Source: Clostridium tetanomorphum (GTDB lineage: Bacteria; Bacillota; Clostridia; Clostridiales; Clostridiaceae). From it: 64,000 nucleotides of DNA. The notes beneath the pieces were generated by a model. It was not told the origin of the DNA and ran no database searches. It saw only the letters and a list, made by a program, of their open reading frames with translations. Shown piece after piece: positions 1 through 8,360 of the stretch (positions within the stretch are counted from its first letter, which is position 1; each line of letters begins with the position of its first letter). The position numbers and the translations under genes were made by a program. The stretch covers positions 124,001 to 188,000 of the forward strand of contig NZ_JAGGKA010000002.1 in assembly GCF_017873215.1 (NCBI RefSeq). Direction: 5' to 3'.

Positions 1-455
1 AAGTTGGAGAAATTGTAGCCAAGGGAAAGAACATAATGAAAGGATACTTTAATGATGAAGAGGAAACTAAACGAGTATTGAAAAATAGATATTTATATAC
101 TGGGGACTTAGGAACTGTAGATAAAGATGGATATATATATATTGTGGGTAGGGGAAAAAATATTATAAAAAGTGCAGGCAATAGAATAAGCCCAAAGGAA
201 ATTGAAGATGTAATTTTACGAATAAATGAAGTTATAGAATGTGCTGTTATAGGTATTGAAGATGATGTTTTAGGAGAAGCAGTAAAAGCATTTGTGGTAT
301 TAAAGGATAAATTATTAAATGATAAGTATATTATAAATTATTGTAAAAATAACTTGCCTAGTTATAAAGTACCTAAGGTTGTTACAATATTAGATGAACT
401 TCCTAAAAATTCCTCTGGGAAAGTAATTATAAATGCTCTGAAAGGAATGGATTAG
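1..455 (+). CDS. Acyl-CoA/acyl-ACP synthetase (AMP-dependent ligase), 3' part only
   Basis: The reading frame is open from base 3, so the gene begins upstream of the window; the ATG at 36 is internal. The visible 150 residues are the C-terminal part of an ANL-superfamily adenylating enzyme: GEIVAKG and MKGYFND, then the hinge region TGDLG...GYIYIVGRGKNIIKSAGNRISPKEIE, and the final catalytic-lysine motif PKNSSGKV near the C-terminus. Such enzymes activate a carboxylate as acyl-AMP and load it onto CoA or an acyl carrier protein. It ends 31 bases before the likely start of the LuxE-like gene, so it is probably co-transcribed with the LuxE/LuxC pair. The substrate cannot be told because the N-terminal binding pocket is outside the window. 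Confidence 0.9.
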   Translation, partial: VGEIVAKGKNIMKGYFNDEEETKRVLKNRYLYTGDLGTVDKDGYIYIVGRGKNIIKSAGNRISPKEIEDVILRINEVIECAVIGIEDDVLGEAVKAFVVLKDKLLNDKYIINYCKNNLPSYKVPKVVTILDELPKNSSGKVIINALKGMD

Positions 456-486
456 CAATAAATGTATAGCAAAGTAGGTGAATCTA

Positions 487-1602
487 TTGAATAATTATAA
501 TAAAGTACAACAGCTTATGTTTAATAAACTTTTTCAAATAACACAACATGAAAAGGAAAAGGCTTTAATTGAAATTTTTAAACAACAGCTAGAAAGAAAT
601 AAAAAAAATAAAAATATAGAAAGTATGTACAATAAATTGGGATTTGATATTAAATATTTAAATACATTAGATGATATTCCATATATACCAGTAAGTATGT
701 TTAAACAGTTTGATTTATATACTTGTGAAAAAGAAGAAGTAGTTAGAGTATTAAATTCTAGTGGGACTACTAAAGGGGTACCAAGTAAAATATATATTGA
801 TAAAAAGACAAGCATAAGGCAATCTCAAGCTCTTATAACTACTTTAACGCACTTTTTAGGAGATAAGAGGAGACCACTATTAGTTATAGATAGTGAAAGC
901 TCAAATAGCAATTCCTCTAATTTGACTGCTAGGGGCGCAGCAATTAGAGGAATAAGTAATTTTGCCAATAAAATAGTATATGCCATGGATAATGAAGGAG
1001 AAGAATTAAAAATTAATTTTGATAGAATTTCAAAGTTTCAACAAGAATATGGAAATGAAGACATATTGGTATATGGATTCACATATATAATATGGTCAAA
1101 ATTTTTAAATCAACTTAAAGAAATGGGGAAAAAGTTACACTTTAATAAAGGGAAAATATTACACAGTGGAGGATGGAAGAAGCTTATATCTGAAAAAGTT
1201 ACTAAGGAAGAGTTTAATAGAGAACTAGGAGAATTATTTCATATAGATTCCAATAGTATTATAGATTTTTATGGAATGGTTGAACAACTGGGAGTTGTAT
1301 TTATTGACTGTGAATGTGGATATAAGCATGTACCAGACTTTGCTGAAGTAATAATTAGAAACATAAACAATTTGGAGGAAGTAGAAATAGGAGGAAAAGG
1401 ATTAATACAAGTGATGAGTACTTTAGCTTCAAGTTATCCTGCTCAAGCCATTTTAACAGAAGATATAGGAGAATTAGTTGGAATAGATGATTGTAAATGT
1501 GGACGAAAAGGAAAGTACTTTAAATTCATATCTAGAGTTGAAAAGGCAGAAATAAGAGGATGTGGGGATACTTTTGCAGAAAGGGAGAAAAGAGATGATT
1601 AA
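487..1602 (+). CDS. LuxE-like acyl-protein synthetase
   Basis: About 371 residues, the usual size of LuxE/PaaK-type acyl-protein synthetases (PF04443). The adenylate-forming signature SSGTTKG is near residue 95, with FYGMVEQLG around residue 260 and a Cys-rich C-terminal stretch (DCECGYKH, DDCKCGRKG). LuxE activates a fatty acid as acyl-AMP and passes the acyl group via a cysteine to a partner reductase. A GTG at 478 is possible, but the GTAGGTGA at 475-482 fits the TTG at 487 better. The gene overlaps the LuxC-like gene by 8 bases, so translation is probably coupled. Function in a non-luminous clostridium is unknown; the acyl group and acceptor are inference. Confidence 0.8.
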   Translation: MNNYNKVQQLMFNKLFQITQHEKEKALIEIFKQQLERNKKNKNIESMYNKLGFDIKYLNTLDDIPYIPVSMFKQFDLYTCEKEEVVRVLNSSGTTKGVPSKIYIDKKTSIRQSQALITTLTHFLGDKRRPLLVIDSESSNSNSSNLTARGAAIRGISNFANKIVYAMDNEGEELKINFDRISKFQQEYGNEDILVYGFTYIIWSKFLNQLKEMGKKLHFNKGKILHSGGWKKLISEKVTKEEFNRELGELFHIDSNSIIDFYGMVEQLGVVFIDCECGYKHVPDFAEVIIRNINNLEEVEIGGKGLIQVMSTLASSYPAQAILTEDIGELVGIDDCKCGRKGKYFKFISRVEKAEIRGCGDTFAEREKRDD

Positions 1603-2899
1603 ATGCTACACATTAAATGGAGAATTTTATGATAATGGAAAATCCTTTACTGACTTTAAAGAAATTTGTGAATCATTAAGAAAAAATGGAGAAAATATTA
1701 AAGAATTTCCTTTAGAAGCAATGATACAAATAATAAATGAATACAGTAAAATAATATCTAAAAACAAGGAATTGTTGAAACAGGAAGGAATACCTTTTTT
1801 ATGCTTTTATTTAAAAAAGAATAATCTTGAAAAAGTAATAAATTTAAATCTAAAAAATAAGGATTTTTTAGATAAGTTTATAGAAATAGAAGAAGGAAGA
1901 TTTATTAAAGCCCAAAGAAGAGGTTTAGCATGTCATTGGATTTCAGCAAATGTCGCCACATTGGGAATATATTCTATATTTCAATCTCTTATTTGTAAAA
2001 ATTATAATTTAGTAAAAATTCCCCTAGAAAGTATGCAATTAATAACAAAACTTTTAAAGCCATTGAAAAAAATACAGGTGAATTTTAATGGAAAGGAATA
2101 CTTTGGAGAAGACATCCTAACCAATATTTGTATTGTTAATTTTCCCAGTTCTAACTTACAGATTAACAGGGAAATGTCACAGAATGCAGATTGTAGAATA
2201 TTTTGGGGTGGAGAAGAAGCTTTAAATTCTATAAAAAAACTACCTCAAAAAACTACCTGTAAAGATATAATATTTGGTCCTAAATATTCTTTTGCAGTGT
2301 TTGATAAAGAAGCTATAGAAAGTATAGAGTTAGAAAAATATTTAGAAAATTTAGTTATAGATATAATAAATTTCAATCAAAAGGCTTGTTCATCACCTCA
2401 AGTATTATTTTTAGAGAAAAGTTCTATATCTATAGAGGAAGTTAGTCATAGACTTATAAAAGTTTTTAATAAAGTGAATAAAAGATATCCAGTCAAGCAT
2501 ATGGATGAATTTACTGCAGCTTCAATAATAAATAAAAGAGGAGAATATTTTTTAAGTTTAGATAAGATGATTCATTGCAGTAAGGGATTTGATTACACTA
2601 TTTTACTAAATAATGATCTTAAGTTAGAAGAACCTATAGGAGGAAGAACCATATTTATAAAAGAAGTTAGCAACATTTTTCATATAAAACAGCTTATTAC
2701 TCCTAGAATTCAGACTATAGGTATTGCTATGAAAAATAAAGAGAAAATAGTAGAGTTTAGCCATGAATTAACCGCACTAGGAGTAGATAGAATAGTAAAA
2801 GTAGGATATATGAATTTATATGATACTCCTTGGGATGGTACTTTTTTAATTAGTGAATTGGTAAGATGGTGTTCAATTAATGTAAGTGGAATGATATAA
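1595..2899 (+). CDS. LuxC-like acyl-CoA reductase
   Basis: 434 residues from the ATG at 1595, which has AGGGAGA about 7 bases upstream; a longer frame from a GTG at 1562 has no ribosome binding site. The protein matches LuxC-type acyl-CoA reductases (PF05893), an aldehyde-dehydrogenase-like fold that reduces an enzyme-bound acyl thioester to aldehyde with NADPH. The nucleophile motif KACSSPQ puts the catalytic cysteine near residue 265. It overlaps the upstream LuxE-like gene by 8 bases. Together with the AMP ligase this looks like an acid-to-aldehyde reduction module; no luciferase genes are in view. A weak hairpin lies just downstream. Confidence 0.82.
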   Translation: MIKCYTLNGEFYDNGKSFTDFKEICESLRKNGENIKEFPLEAMIQIINEYSKIISKNKELLKQEGIPFLCFYLKKNNLEKVINLNLKNKDFLDKFIEIEEGRFIKAQRRGLACHWISANVATLGIYSIFQSLICKNYNLVKIPLESMQLITKLLKPLKKIQVNFNGKEYFGEDILTNICIVNFPSSNLQINREMSQNADCRIFWGGEEALNSIKKLPQKTTCKDIIFGPKYSFAVFDKEAIESIELEKYLENLVIDIINFNQKACSSPQVLFLEKSSISIEEVSHRLIKVFNKVNKRYPVKHMDEFTAASIINKRGEYFLSLDKMIHCSKGFDYTILLNNDLKLEEPIGGRTIFIKEVSNIFHIKQLITPRIQTIGIAMKNKEKIVEFSHELTALGVDRIVKVGYMNLYDTPWDGTFLISELVRWCSINVSGMI

Positions 2900-2908
2900 C
2901 ATAAAGAT

Positions 2909-2936
2909 GGCTAAAGCTATGTGAAAAGCTTTAGCC
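2909..2936 (+). terminator. Hairpin after the LuxC-like gene
   Basis: Inverted repeat GGCTAAAGCT / AGCTTTAGCC with an 8-base loop, 10 bases after the stop codon. There is no strong T run, so termination is likely but not certain. Confidence 0.45.
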
Positions 2937-3091
2937 TAACAATTTCATATAGCAATATAATTAGTTTGAATATTTTAAATTTTATAAAATTCAATTGTTT
3001 AATTTGTTAATTAAACTTATAATATATTTTAAAAGGGTGATTTGTGTTAAGGAAATTAAAGAATATTACTGAATTTGAGGTGATATTATTA

Positions 3092-4582
3092 ATGAATAAA
3101 AAACACACATTTATAGGAGCTAAAGCATTAGAAAATAACAATGAAAGGAGTCCTAATAATAACTTAGACAAAATAATTAATGAGCTAGAAAAAACCAAAT
3201 CACTATGTAGTGAATTAGACGCTGTAATAGAGTGCTCTTATGACGGTATATATATTACAGATGGACAAGCCAATACTTTAAAGATAAATAAGTCTTATGA
3301 AAAAATTACAGGACTTACAAGAGAGTATATGATTGGTAAGAATATGAAGGATTTAGTTAAAGAAGGAGTCATATCTCAGTCAGGTACATTATTAGTAATA
3401 AAAAGTAAAAAACCTACCACTATAGAACAAACCTTTAAAACTGGTAAAAAAGTTTTGGTATCTAGTAGTCCCATATTTCATGAGAATGGAAACATAAGGA
3501 TGGTAGTCACCAATGTTAGGGATGTTACTCAACTATATGAACTTAAGGAGCAACTAGCTAAAAATGAAGAATTAACAAAAAAATATTATTCAGAGATAGA
3601 GGCCATGAGAAATCAACTTTTAAATTCTTCTGATATAATAGCTCAAGACAAGAATATGCTAGACACTTTAAGAATAGGCAAAAAAGTTGCCAATGTTGAT
3701 ACTACTGTACTTTTGTTAGGAGAAACTGGAGTGGGAAAAGAAGAGGTTGCAAAATATATACATAAGAACAGCAAAAGATGTAATAAGCATTTTATAAAAG
3801 TAAATTGTGGAGCTATACCAGAAAATTTAATTGAAAGTGAATTATTTGGATATGAGAAAGGAGCCTTTACAGGAGCAAATAAAGAGGGAAAAATTGGGTT
3901 ATTTGAGGTAGCAGATGAAGGAACTATTTTTTTAGATGAAGTAGGAGAACTCCCTTTGGATATGCAGGTTAAACTCTTAAGAGTTCTACAGGAGAAGGAA
4001 ATTGAAAGAGTAGGAGGGGTAAAGCCTATAAAAATAGATGTAAGAATACTTGCAGCTACAAATAGGAATTTAGAAGAAATGGTTTCAAAAAAATTATTTA
4101 GAGAAGATTTATATTATCGATTAAATGTTGTTCCCATTGAAATACCACCACTAAGAGAGAGGAAAAAAGATATAGTACCTTTGGTGGAACATTTTTTAAG
4201 TGAATTAAACAAGAAATATAATTTGAGTAAAAGATTTACCTCAGTAGCTATGCAAAGCCTTTTACAATATAATTGGCCGGGAAATGTAAGAGAGCTTAAA
4301 AATATAGTGGAAAGAGTGGTTATTATGAGTAGCAATGACGTAATACTTAAAAGTGATTTGCCAATAAATAATACATTTAATTTGCTTGAAGAAGAAATAG
4401 GAAGTATTGATGAAGAAGTAAATCTAAAGGAAATAGTAGAAAGATTTGAATTAAAATTTATAAATAAAGCTTTTGAAAATTATAAGAATGTAAGAGATGC
4501 AGCAAAATATTTAGGAATGGATCCTTCAACTTTTGTAAGAAAGAGAAAGAAGTATACAGATAAATATATGTTGCAAAAGTGA
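3092..4582 (+). CDS. Sigma-54-dependent transcriptional activator (PAS, AAA+, Fis-type HTH)
   Basis: About 496 residues from the ATG at 3092, which has GAGGTG 9 bases upstream; a GTG at 3044 would add 16 residues but has its AGGGTGA too close. Domains in order: a PAS sensor (roughly residues 45-150), a coiled linker, an AAA+ sigma-54 interaction domain with Walker A GETGVGKE, the sigma-54 contact loop GAFTGA and Walker B TIFLDE, R-finger region WPGNVREL, and a C-terminal Fis-type helix-turn-helix with DAAKYLGMDPSTFVRKRKK. It contacts sigma-54 RNA polymerase and opens the promoter by ATP hydrolysis. A sigma-54 promoter lies 226 bases downstream, before abfD, so it very likely controls the 4-hydroxybutyrate operon, with the PAS domain sensing the inducer. 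Confidence 0.95.
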   Translation: MNKKHTFIGAKALENNNERSPNNNLDKIINELEKTKSLCSELDAVIECSYDGIYITDGQANTLKINKSYEKITGLTREYMIGKNMKDLVKEGVISQSGTLLVIKSKKPTTIEQTFKTGKKVLVSSSPIFHENGNIRMVVTNVRDVTQLYELKEQLAKNEELTKKYYSEIEAMRNQLLNSSDIIAQDKNMLDTLRIGKKVANVDTTVLLLGETGVGKEEVAKYIHKNSKRCNKHFIKVNCGAIPENLIESELFGYEKGAFTGANKEGKIGLFEVADEGTIFLDEVGELPLDMQVKLLRVLQEKEIERVGGVKPIKIDVRILAATNRNLEEMVSKKLFREDLYYRLNVVPIEIPPLRERKKDIVPLVEHFLSELNKKYNLSKRFTSVAMQSLLQYNWPGNVRELKNIVERVVIMSSNDVILKSDLPINNTFNLLEEEIGSIDEEVNLKEIVERFELKFINKAFENYKNVRDAAKYLGMDPSTFVRKRKKYTDKYMLQK

Positions 4583-4584
4583 AA

Positions 4585-4604
4585 TTTGTTGCATTTATGC
4601 AAAG
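4585..4604. promoter_or_regulatory. Candidate activator (enhancer) site 1
   Basis: TTTGTTGCATTTATGCAAAG contains the palindrome TTGC-N6-GCAA. It shares TTTGTTGC-N-TTTATGCAA with a second copy 89 bases downstream. Both lie about 125-215 bases before the sigma-54 promoter, the usual distance for a bacterial enhancer-binding protein. Binding by the adjacent activator is inference. Confidence 0.5.
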
Positions 4605-4667
4605 AAATTAATTTTAACACATTTATCTATAATCATAAGGTTTATAAACTTGTATAAATTTTACATA

Positions 4668-4710
4668 TCAAAGTTTGTTGCTTTTATGCAACAAACTTTG
4701 ATATTTTTTT
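4668..4710 (+). terminator. Terminator of the activator gene, overlapping candidate enhancer site 2
   Basis: A perfect 14-bp inverted repeat (TCAAAGTTTGTTGC / GCAACAAACTTTGA) with a 6-base loop is followed by a run of T, the form of a rho-independent terminator. The same bases hold a symmetric copy of the motif at 4585 (TTGTTGC-N6-GCAACAA), so the element may serve both as terminator and as activator binding site. Confidence 0.7.
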
Positions 4711-4808
4711 GTCAATACAAATAAAGTTTATAATATTAAAATCACTGAAAACGTTACAAATTCGATGTTTTAAAAATTTTCTAAAAAGTTATTTTAAAAA
4801 AATATTTT

Positions 4809-4824
4809 TGGCACAGTACTTGCT
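4809..4824 (+). promoter_or_regulatory. Sigma-54 (-24/-12) promoter of the abfD operon
   Basis: TGGCACAGTACTTGCT matches the sigma-54 consensus TGGCAC-N5-TTGCW, with the invariant GG and GC separated by 10 bases. It sits 59 bases before the abfD start and directly downstream of a gene for a sigma-54 activator. Confidence 0.9.
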
Positions 4825-4882
4825 AAATATATAAGTGTAAAGAAAATAAAAAAAGATTGAAATAGGAAAGGGATGGTTTTAA

Positions 4883-6334
4883 GTGGCTTTAATGACAGGG
4901 GAAAAATATGTGGAAAGTCTTAGAAAACTTAATTTAAAGATTTATATGTTTGGAGAAAAAATAGAAAATCCAGTGGACAATCCAGTGCTTCGTCCATCAA
5001 TGAATTCAGTTAAAATGACTTATGATTTGGCTCAGATGCCAGAATATGAAGATTTAATGACTACTACTTCTACATTAACTGGAGAGAAAATAAATCGTTT
5101 CTGCCATATTCATAATAGTGCTGAAGACCTTATTAAAAAGGTAAAAATGCAAAGATTATGTGGGCAGAAAACAGCAGCTTGTTTTCAAAGATGTGTTGGT
5201 ATGGATGCTTTCAATGCTGAGTATAGTACTACATACGAGATAGATAAAGCACATGGAACAAACTATCATGAAAGATTTAATAAATTTTTAGAATATGTAC
5301 AAAAAAATGATTTAACTGTTGATGGGGCTATGACAGATCCAAAAGGAGATAGAGGATTATCACCAAGTAAACAAGAAGATCCAGATCTTTATTTAAGAGT
5401 TGTAGAAAGAAGACCAGATGGCGTTGTGGTAAGAGGAGCAAAAGCACATCAAACTGGTATTTGTAATTCTCATGAAGTTTTAGTTATGCCAACTATAGCT
5501 ATGAGACCAGAAGATAAGGATTATGCAATTTCATTTTCTATTCCAACAGATACTGAGGGCGTATTTATGATAATAGGACGTCAATCCTGTGATACTAGAA
5601 AACTAGAGAAGTCTGCAGATATTGATGTGGGAAATAAAAATTTTGGAGGAGTAGAAGCTTTAACTATATTTGATAACGTATTTGTACCAAATGAAAGAAT
5701 ATTCTTAAATGGAGAAACTGAATTTGCTGGAATGCTTGTTGAAAGATTTGCAGGATATCACAGACAAAGCTATGGTGGATGTAAAGTTGGAGTTGGTGAT
5801 GTTCTTATAGGAGCAGCAGCACTGGCAGCCGATTATAACGGAGCAGCTAAAGCTTCACATATTAAGGATAAACTAATTGAAATGACTCATTTAAATGAAA
5901 CACTTTATGCTTGTGGAATTGCTTGTTCTGCAGAAGGATATAAGACTGAGTCAGGTAACTATATAATAGATTTATTGCTTGCTAATGTCTGTAAGCAAAA
6001 TGTTACAAGATATCCATATGAAATAGCTAGACTTGCTGAAGACATAGCAGGTGGATTAATGGTTACTGCTCCATCTGAAAAAGATTTAAGGCATGAAAAA
6101 ATAGGACCTTATGTTGAAAAATATCTAAAGGGTGTAGCTTCTATTCCAACAGAAAATCGTTTGAGGATATTAAGGCTTATTGAAAATCTAACTTTAGGAA
6201 CAGCTGCAGTAGGATATAGAACAGAGTCAATGCATGGTGCTGGTTCACCACAGGCACAAAGAATTATGATTGCAAGACAGGGGAATTTAGCTCATAAGAA
6301 ATCATTAGCAAAGGCTATTGCCAATATTAAGTAG
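4883..6334 (+). CDS. abfD: 4-hydroxybutyryl-CoA dehydratase / vinylacetyl-CoA delta-isomerase
   Basis: 483 residues, full length for the family. The enzyme converts 4-hydroxybutyryl-CoA to crotonyl-CoA by a radical mechanism using FAD and a [4Fe-4S] cluster. The cluster ligands known from Clostridium aminobutyricum AbfD (Cys99, Cys103, His292, Cys299) map to Cys100, Cys104, His293 and Cys300 here (KTAACFQRC and AGYHRQSYGGC). Other family blocks are present: MTDPKGDRG, KAHQTG, GRQSCDTRK, TESMHGAGSPQAQR. The start is the GTG at 4883 with AGGAAAGGG 10 bases upstream; the next ATG is too far from it. First gene after the sigma-54 promoter. Confidence 0.97.
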   Translation: MALMTGEKYVESLRKLNLKIYMFGEKIENPVDNPVLRPSMNSVKMTYDLAQMPEYEDLMTTTSTLTGEKINRFCHIHNSAEDLIKKVKMQRLCGQKTAACFQRCVGMDAFNAEYSTTYEIDKAHGTNYHERFNKFLEYVQKNDLTVDGAMTDPKGDRGLSPSKQEDPDLYLRVVERRPDGVVVRGAKAHQTGICNSHEVLVMPTIAMRPEDKDYAISFSIPTDTEGVFMIIGRQSCDTRKLEKSADIDVGNKNFGGVEALTIFDNVFVPNERIFLNGETEFAGMLVERFAGYHRQSYGGCKVGVGDVLIGAAALAADYNGAAKASHIKDKLIEMTHLNETLYACGIACSAEGYKTESGNYIIDLLLANVCKQNVTRYPYEIARLAEDIAGGLMVTAPSEKDLRHEKIGPYVEKYLKGVASIPTENRLRILRLIENLTLGTAAVGYRTESMHGAGSPQAQRIMIARQGNLAHKKSLAKAIANIK

Positions 6335-6361
6335 GATTAGCTAAGGAAAAGATAGTGACTT

Positions 6362-6435
6362 TTAGAGAATAGAATATAGAGTATATTAAATGAATTCAAC
6401 ATATCAGTAGATGGTCTCTATAATCTATTCTCTAA
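6362..6435 (+). other. Long imperfect hairpin between abfD and the NifU-like gene
   Basis: TTAGAGAATAGAATATAGAG and the complementary TCTCTATAATCTATTCTCTAA form a long stem of about 19 bp with few mismatches and a loop of roughly 33 bases. No T run follows, so it may act in mRNA processing or partial attenuation inside the operon rather than as a full terminator. Confidence 0.5.
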
Positions 6436-6486
6436 TATTTGTAAAAGTTGAATATCAATTTTTATAGAGAAATGGAGTTGTGGCCT

Positions 6487-6771
6487 ATGATTTCAGAAGT
6501 AGAAAAAACAATAGATAGAGAAATAAGACCCTATCTTAGAGAACATTATGGTGATATACAGTTATTAGATATTAAAAATGGTATTGTTCAAATTAAATTA
6601 ATAGGACAATGTAGTGGCTGTCCATCAGCTAAATATACAGTGGAAGATGTAATTGAAACTAAATTAAAGGAAAGATTTGCAGAAGTAAAAAAAGTAGTTC
6701 TTATAAATGAAGTTAGTGAAGATTTATTGGATATGGCAAGAAAAATATTAAATGTCAACAAGGTGGTCTAA
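6487..6771 (+). CDS. NifU C-terminal-like iron-sulfur scaffold protein
   Basis: 94 residues from the ATG at 6487, which has GGAG 9 bases upstream; longer starts at 6448 (TTG) or 6472 (ATG) lack a good binding site. Matches the NifU-like domain (PF01106): VEKTIDREIRPYLREHYGDI, then the cluster-binding CSGCPSA motif. Such proteins hold and deliver Fe-S clusters. Placed between abfD and abfT, it may help mature the [4Fe-4S] cluster of AbfD. The C-terminus (residues 75-94) is less typical. The stop codon overlaps the next start (TAATG). Confidence 0.85.
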   Translation: MISEVEKTIDREIRPYLREHYGDIQLLDIKNGIVQIKLIGQCSGCPSAKYTVEDVIETKLKERFAEVKKVVLINEVSEDLLDMARKILNVNKVV

Positions 6772-7037
6772 TGAAAGTAGGTATAAAATATTGCGGTGGA
6801 TGTAATCCCAAATATGATAGAACAAATATTGTTACTAAATTAACAAAGCAGTATGACAATTTAATAATAAATTTAGCTAAAGAGGATGAAATTTATGATT
6901 TTATTATAGTTTTATGTGGATGCACTAGTTGTTGTGCTAAAGATGAAAATTTAAAAAGTAAGTACGGAAAAATTTTTGTAAGTAGTGAAAATGATTACTA
7001 TAAGATTTCTAAATTTCTTGATGGAATAGATAAATAG
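6771..7037 (+). CDS. Small cysteine-rich protein of the abf operon
   Basis: 88 residues with the start overlapping the previous stop, which signals coupled translation. It opens with MKVGIKYCGGCNPKYDR and has a second cluster LCGCTSCCAKD near residue 50, so six cysteines in two groups. The pattern (beta strand, CGGCNP, later CGCTSCC) suggests a metal- or cluster-binding or redox protein with an alternating beta/alpha fold. I do not recognise a named family with certainty. Position next to the NifU-like gene suggests a role in cluster handling for AbfD or electron transfer to it. Confidence 0.75.
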   Translation: MKVGIKYCGGCNPKYDRTNIVTKLTKQYDNLIINLAKEDEIYDFIIVLCGCTSCCAKDENLKSKYGKIFVSSENDYYKISKFLDGIDK

Positions 7038-7050
7038 GAGGGGAGTTATT

Positions 7051-8343
7051 TTGGAGAATATATATAAAAGTAAAATAGTTTCTGCAGAAGAAGCGGCTAA
7101 AAAGATAAAATCAGGGGATAGAGTTGTATTAGGACATGCTGTTGGAGAACCAGTAGCTGTTATAGATGAAATGATAAAAAATAAAGAAAGATATAGCAAT
7201 GTAGAAATTGTTCATATGGTAGCTATGGGAAAGGCTGAGTATGCTCAGTCAGGTATGGAGAAATATTTTAGACATAATTCAATATTTGTAGGTAGCACCA
7301 CAAGAGAGGCTGTAAGTTCAGGTAGAGGAGATTTTACCCCATGTTTTTTTTATGAAGTACCGAAATTATTTAAAGAAAGCTTGCCAGTAGATGTAGCTTT
7401 AATTCAAGTTACACCACCAGATGAACATGGATATTGTAGTTTTGGTGTTTCAGATGACTATACTAAACCGGCGGCAGAATGTGCAAAAACTGTAATAGCA
7501 GAAGTCAATAATCAAATGCCAAGAACCATGGGAGATTGTTTTATACACATTTCGGATATAGATTATATAGTTGAAAGGTCACATCCAGTTATTGAACTTA
7601 AACCAGCTAAAATAGGTGATGTAGAGAAAGCTATTGGAGAAAATTGTGCATCATTAATAGAGGATGGAGCTACACTTCAGTTAGGAATAGGGGCAATTCC
7701 TGATGCAGTATTATTATTCTTAAAGGATAAGAAGGATTTAGGAATTCATTCAGAAATGATATCAGATGGAGTAGTGGAACTTGTGGAAGCTGGAGTTATA
7801 ACTAATAAAGCAAAAACATTACATCCAGGTAAGATTGTTGTAACATTTTTGATGGGAACAAAGAAATTATACGATTTTGCCAATAATAATCCAATGTTAG
7901 AAATGTATCCAGTAGATTATGTAAATGACCCAACAATAATAATGAAAAATAATAAAATGGTTTCAATAAATTCATGTGTTCAGGTGGATTTGATGGGACA
8001 AGTTGCTTCAGAGAGCGTAGGATTAAAGCAAATAAGTGGAGTTGGAGGACAGGTAGATTTTGTAAGAGGGGCTAACATGTGTAAGGATGGGAAGTCTATT
8101 ATGGCTATGCCAGCAACTGCATCAAAAGGAACAGTATCAAAAATAGTTCCAATTTTAGATGAAGGCGCTACAGTAACTACATCAAGAAATGATGTGGACT
8201 ACATTGTTACAGAATATGGTGTTGCTCATCTTAAAGGAAAAACATTAAAACAAAGAGCTAGAGCATTAATAAATATAGCACATCCAAGTTTTAGGGAAGA
8301 ATTAATACAAGAGTTTGAAAAAAGATTTCATAGTAAATTTTAA
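7051..8343 (+). CDS. abfT: 4-hydroxybutyrate CoA-transferase
   Basis: 430 residues, acetyl-CoA hydrolase/transferase family (class I CoA transferases). It moves CoA from acetyl- or butyryl-CoA to 4-hydroxybutyrate. The catalytic glutamate that forms the enzyme-CoA thioester lies in GIHSEMISDG (Glu235, equivalent to Glu238 of C. aminobutyricum AbfT). QLGIGAIPDAV and the C-terminal TEYGVAHLKGKTL/RARALI are family blocks. The start is the TTG at 7051, with AGGAGGGGA 6-7 bases upstream. It supplies the substrate of AbfD, so the two genes form the activation and dehydration steps of 4-hydroxybutyrate fermentation. Confidence 0.95.
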   Translation: MENIYKSKIVSAEEAAKKIKSGDRVVLGHAVGEPVAVIDEMIKNKERYSNVEIVHMVAMGKAEYAQSGMEKYFRHNSIFVGSTTREAVSSGRGDFTPCFFYEVPKLFKESLPVDVALIQVTPPDEHGYCSFGVSDDYTKPAAECAKTVIAEVNNQMPRTMGDCFIHISDIDYIVERSHPVIELKPAKIGDVEKAIGENCASLIEDGATLQLGIGAIPDAVLLFLKDKKDLGIHSEMISDGVVELVEAGVITNKAKTLHPGKIVVTFLMGTKKLYDFANNNPMLEMYPVDYVNDPTIIMKNNKMVSINSCVQVDLMGQVASESVGLKQISGVGGQVDFVRGANMCKDGKSIMAMPATASKGTVSKIVPILDEGATVTTSRNDVDYIVTEYGVAHLKGKTLKQRARALINIAHPSFREELIQEFEKRFHSKF

Positions 8344-8360
8344 TAAGAGGAGGAAATTAT

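Noticed and set aside
6362-6435. Riboswitch between abfD and the NifU-like gene
   Set aside because: It is a simple long hairpin without a recognised riboswitch consensus.
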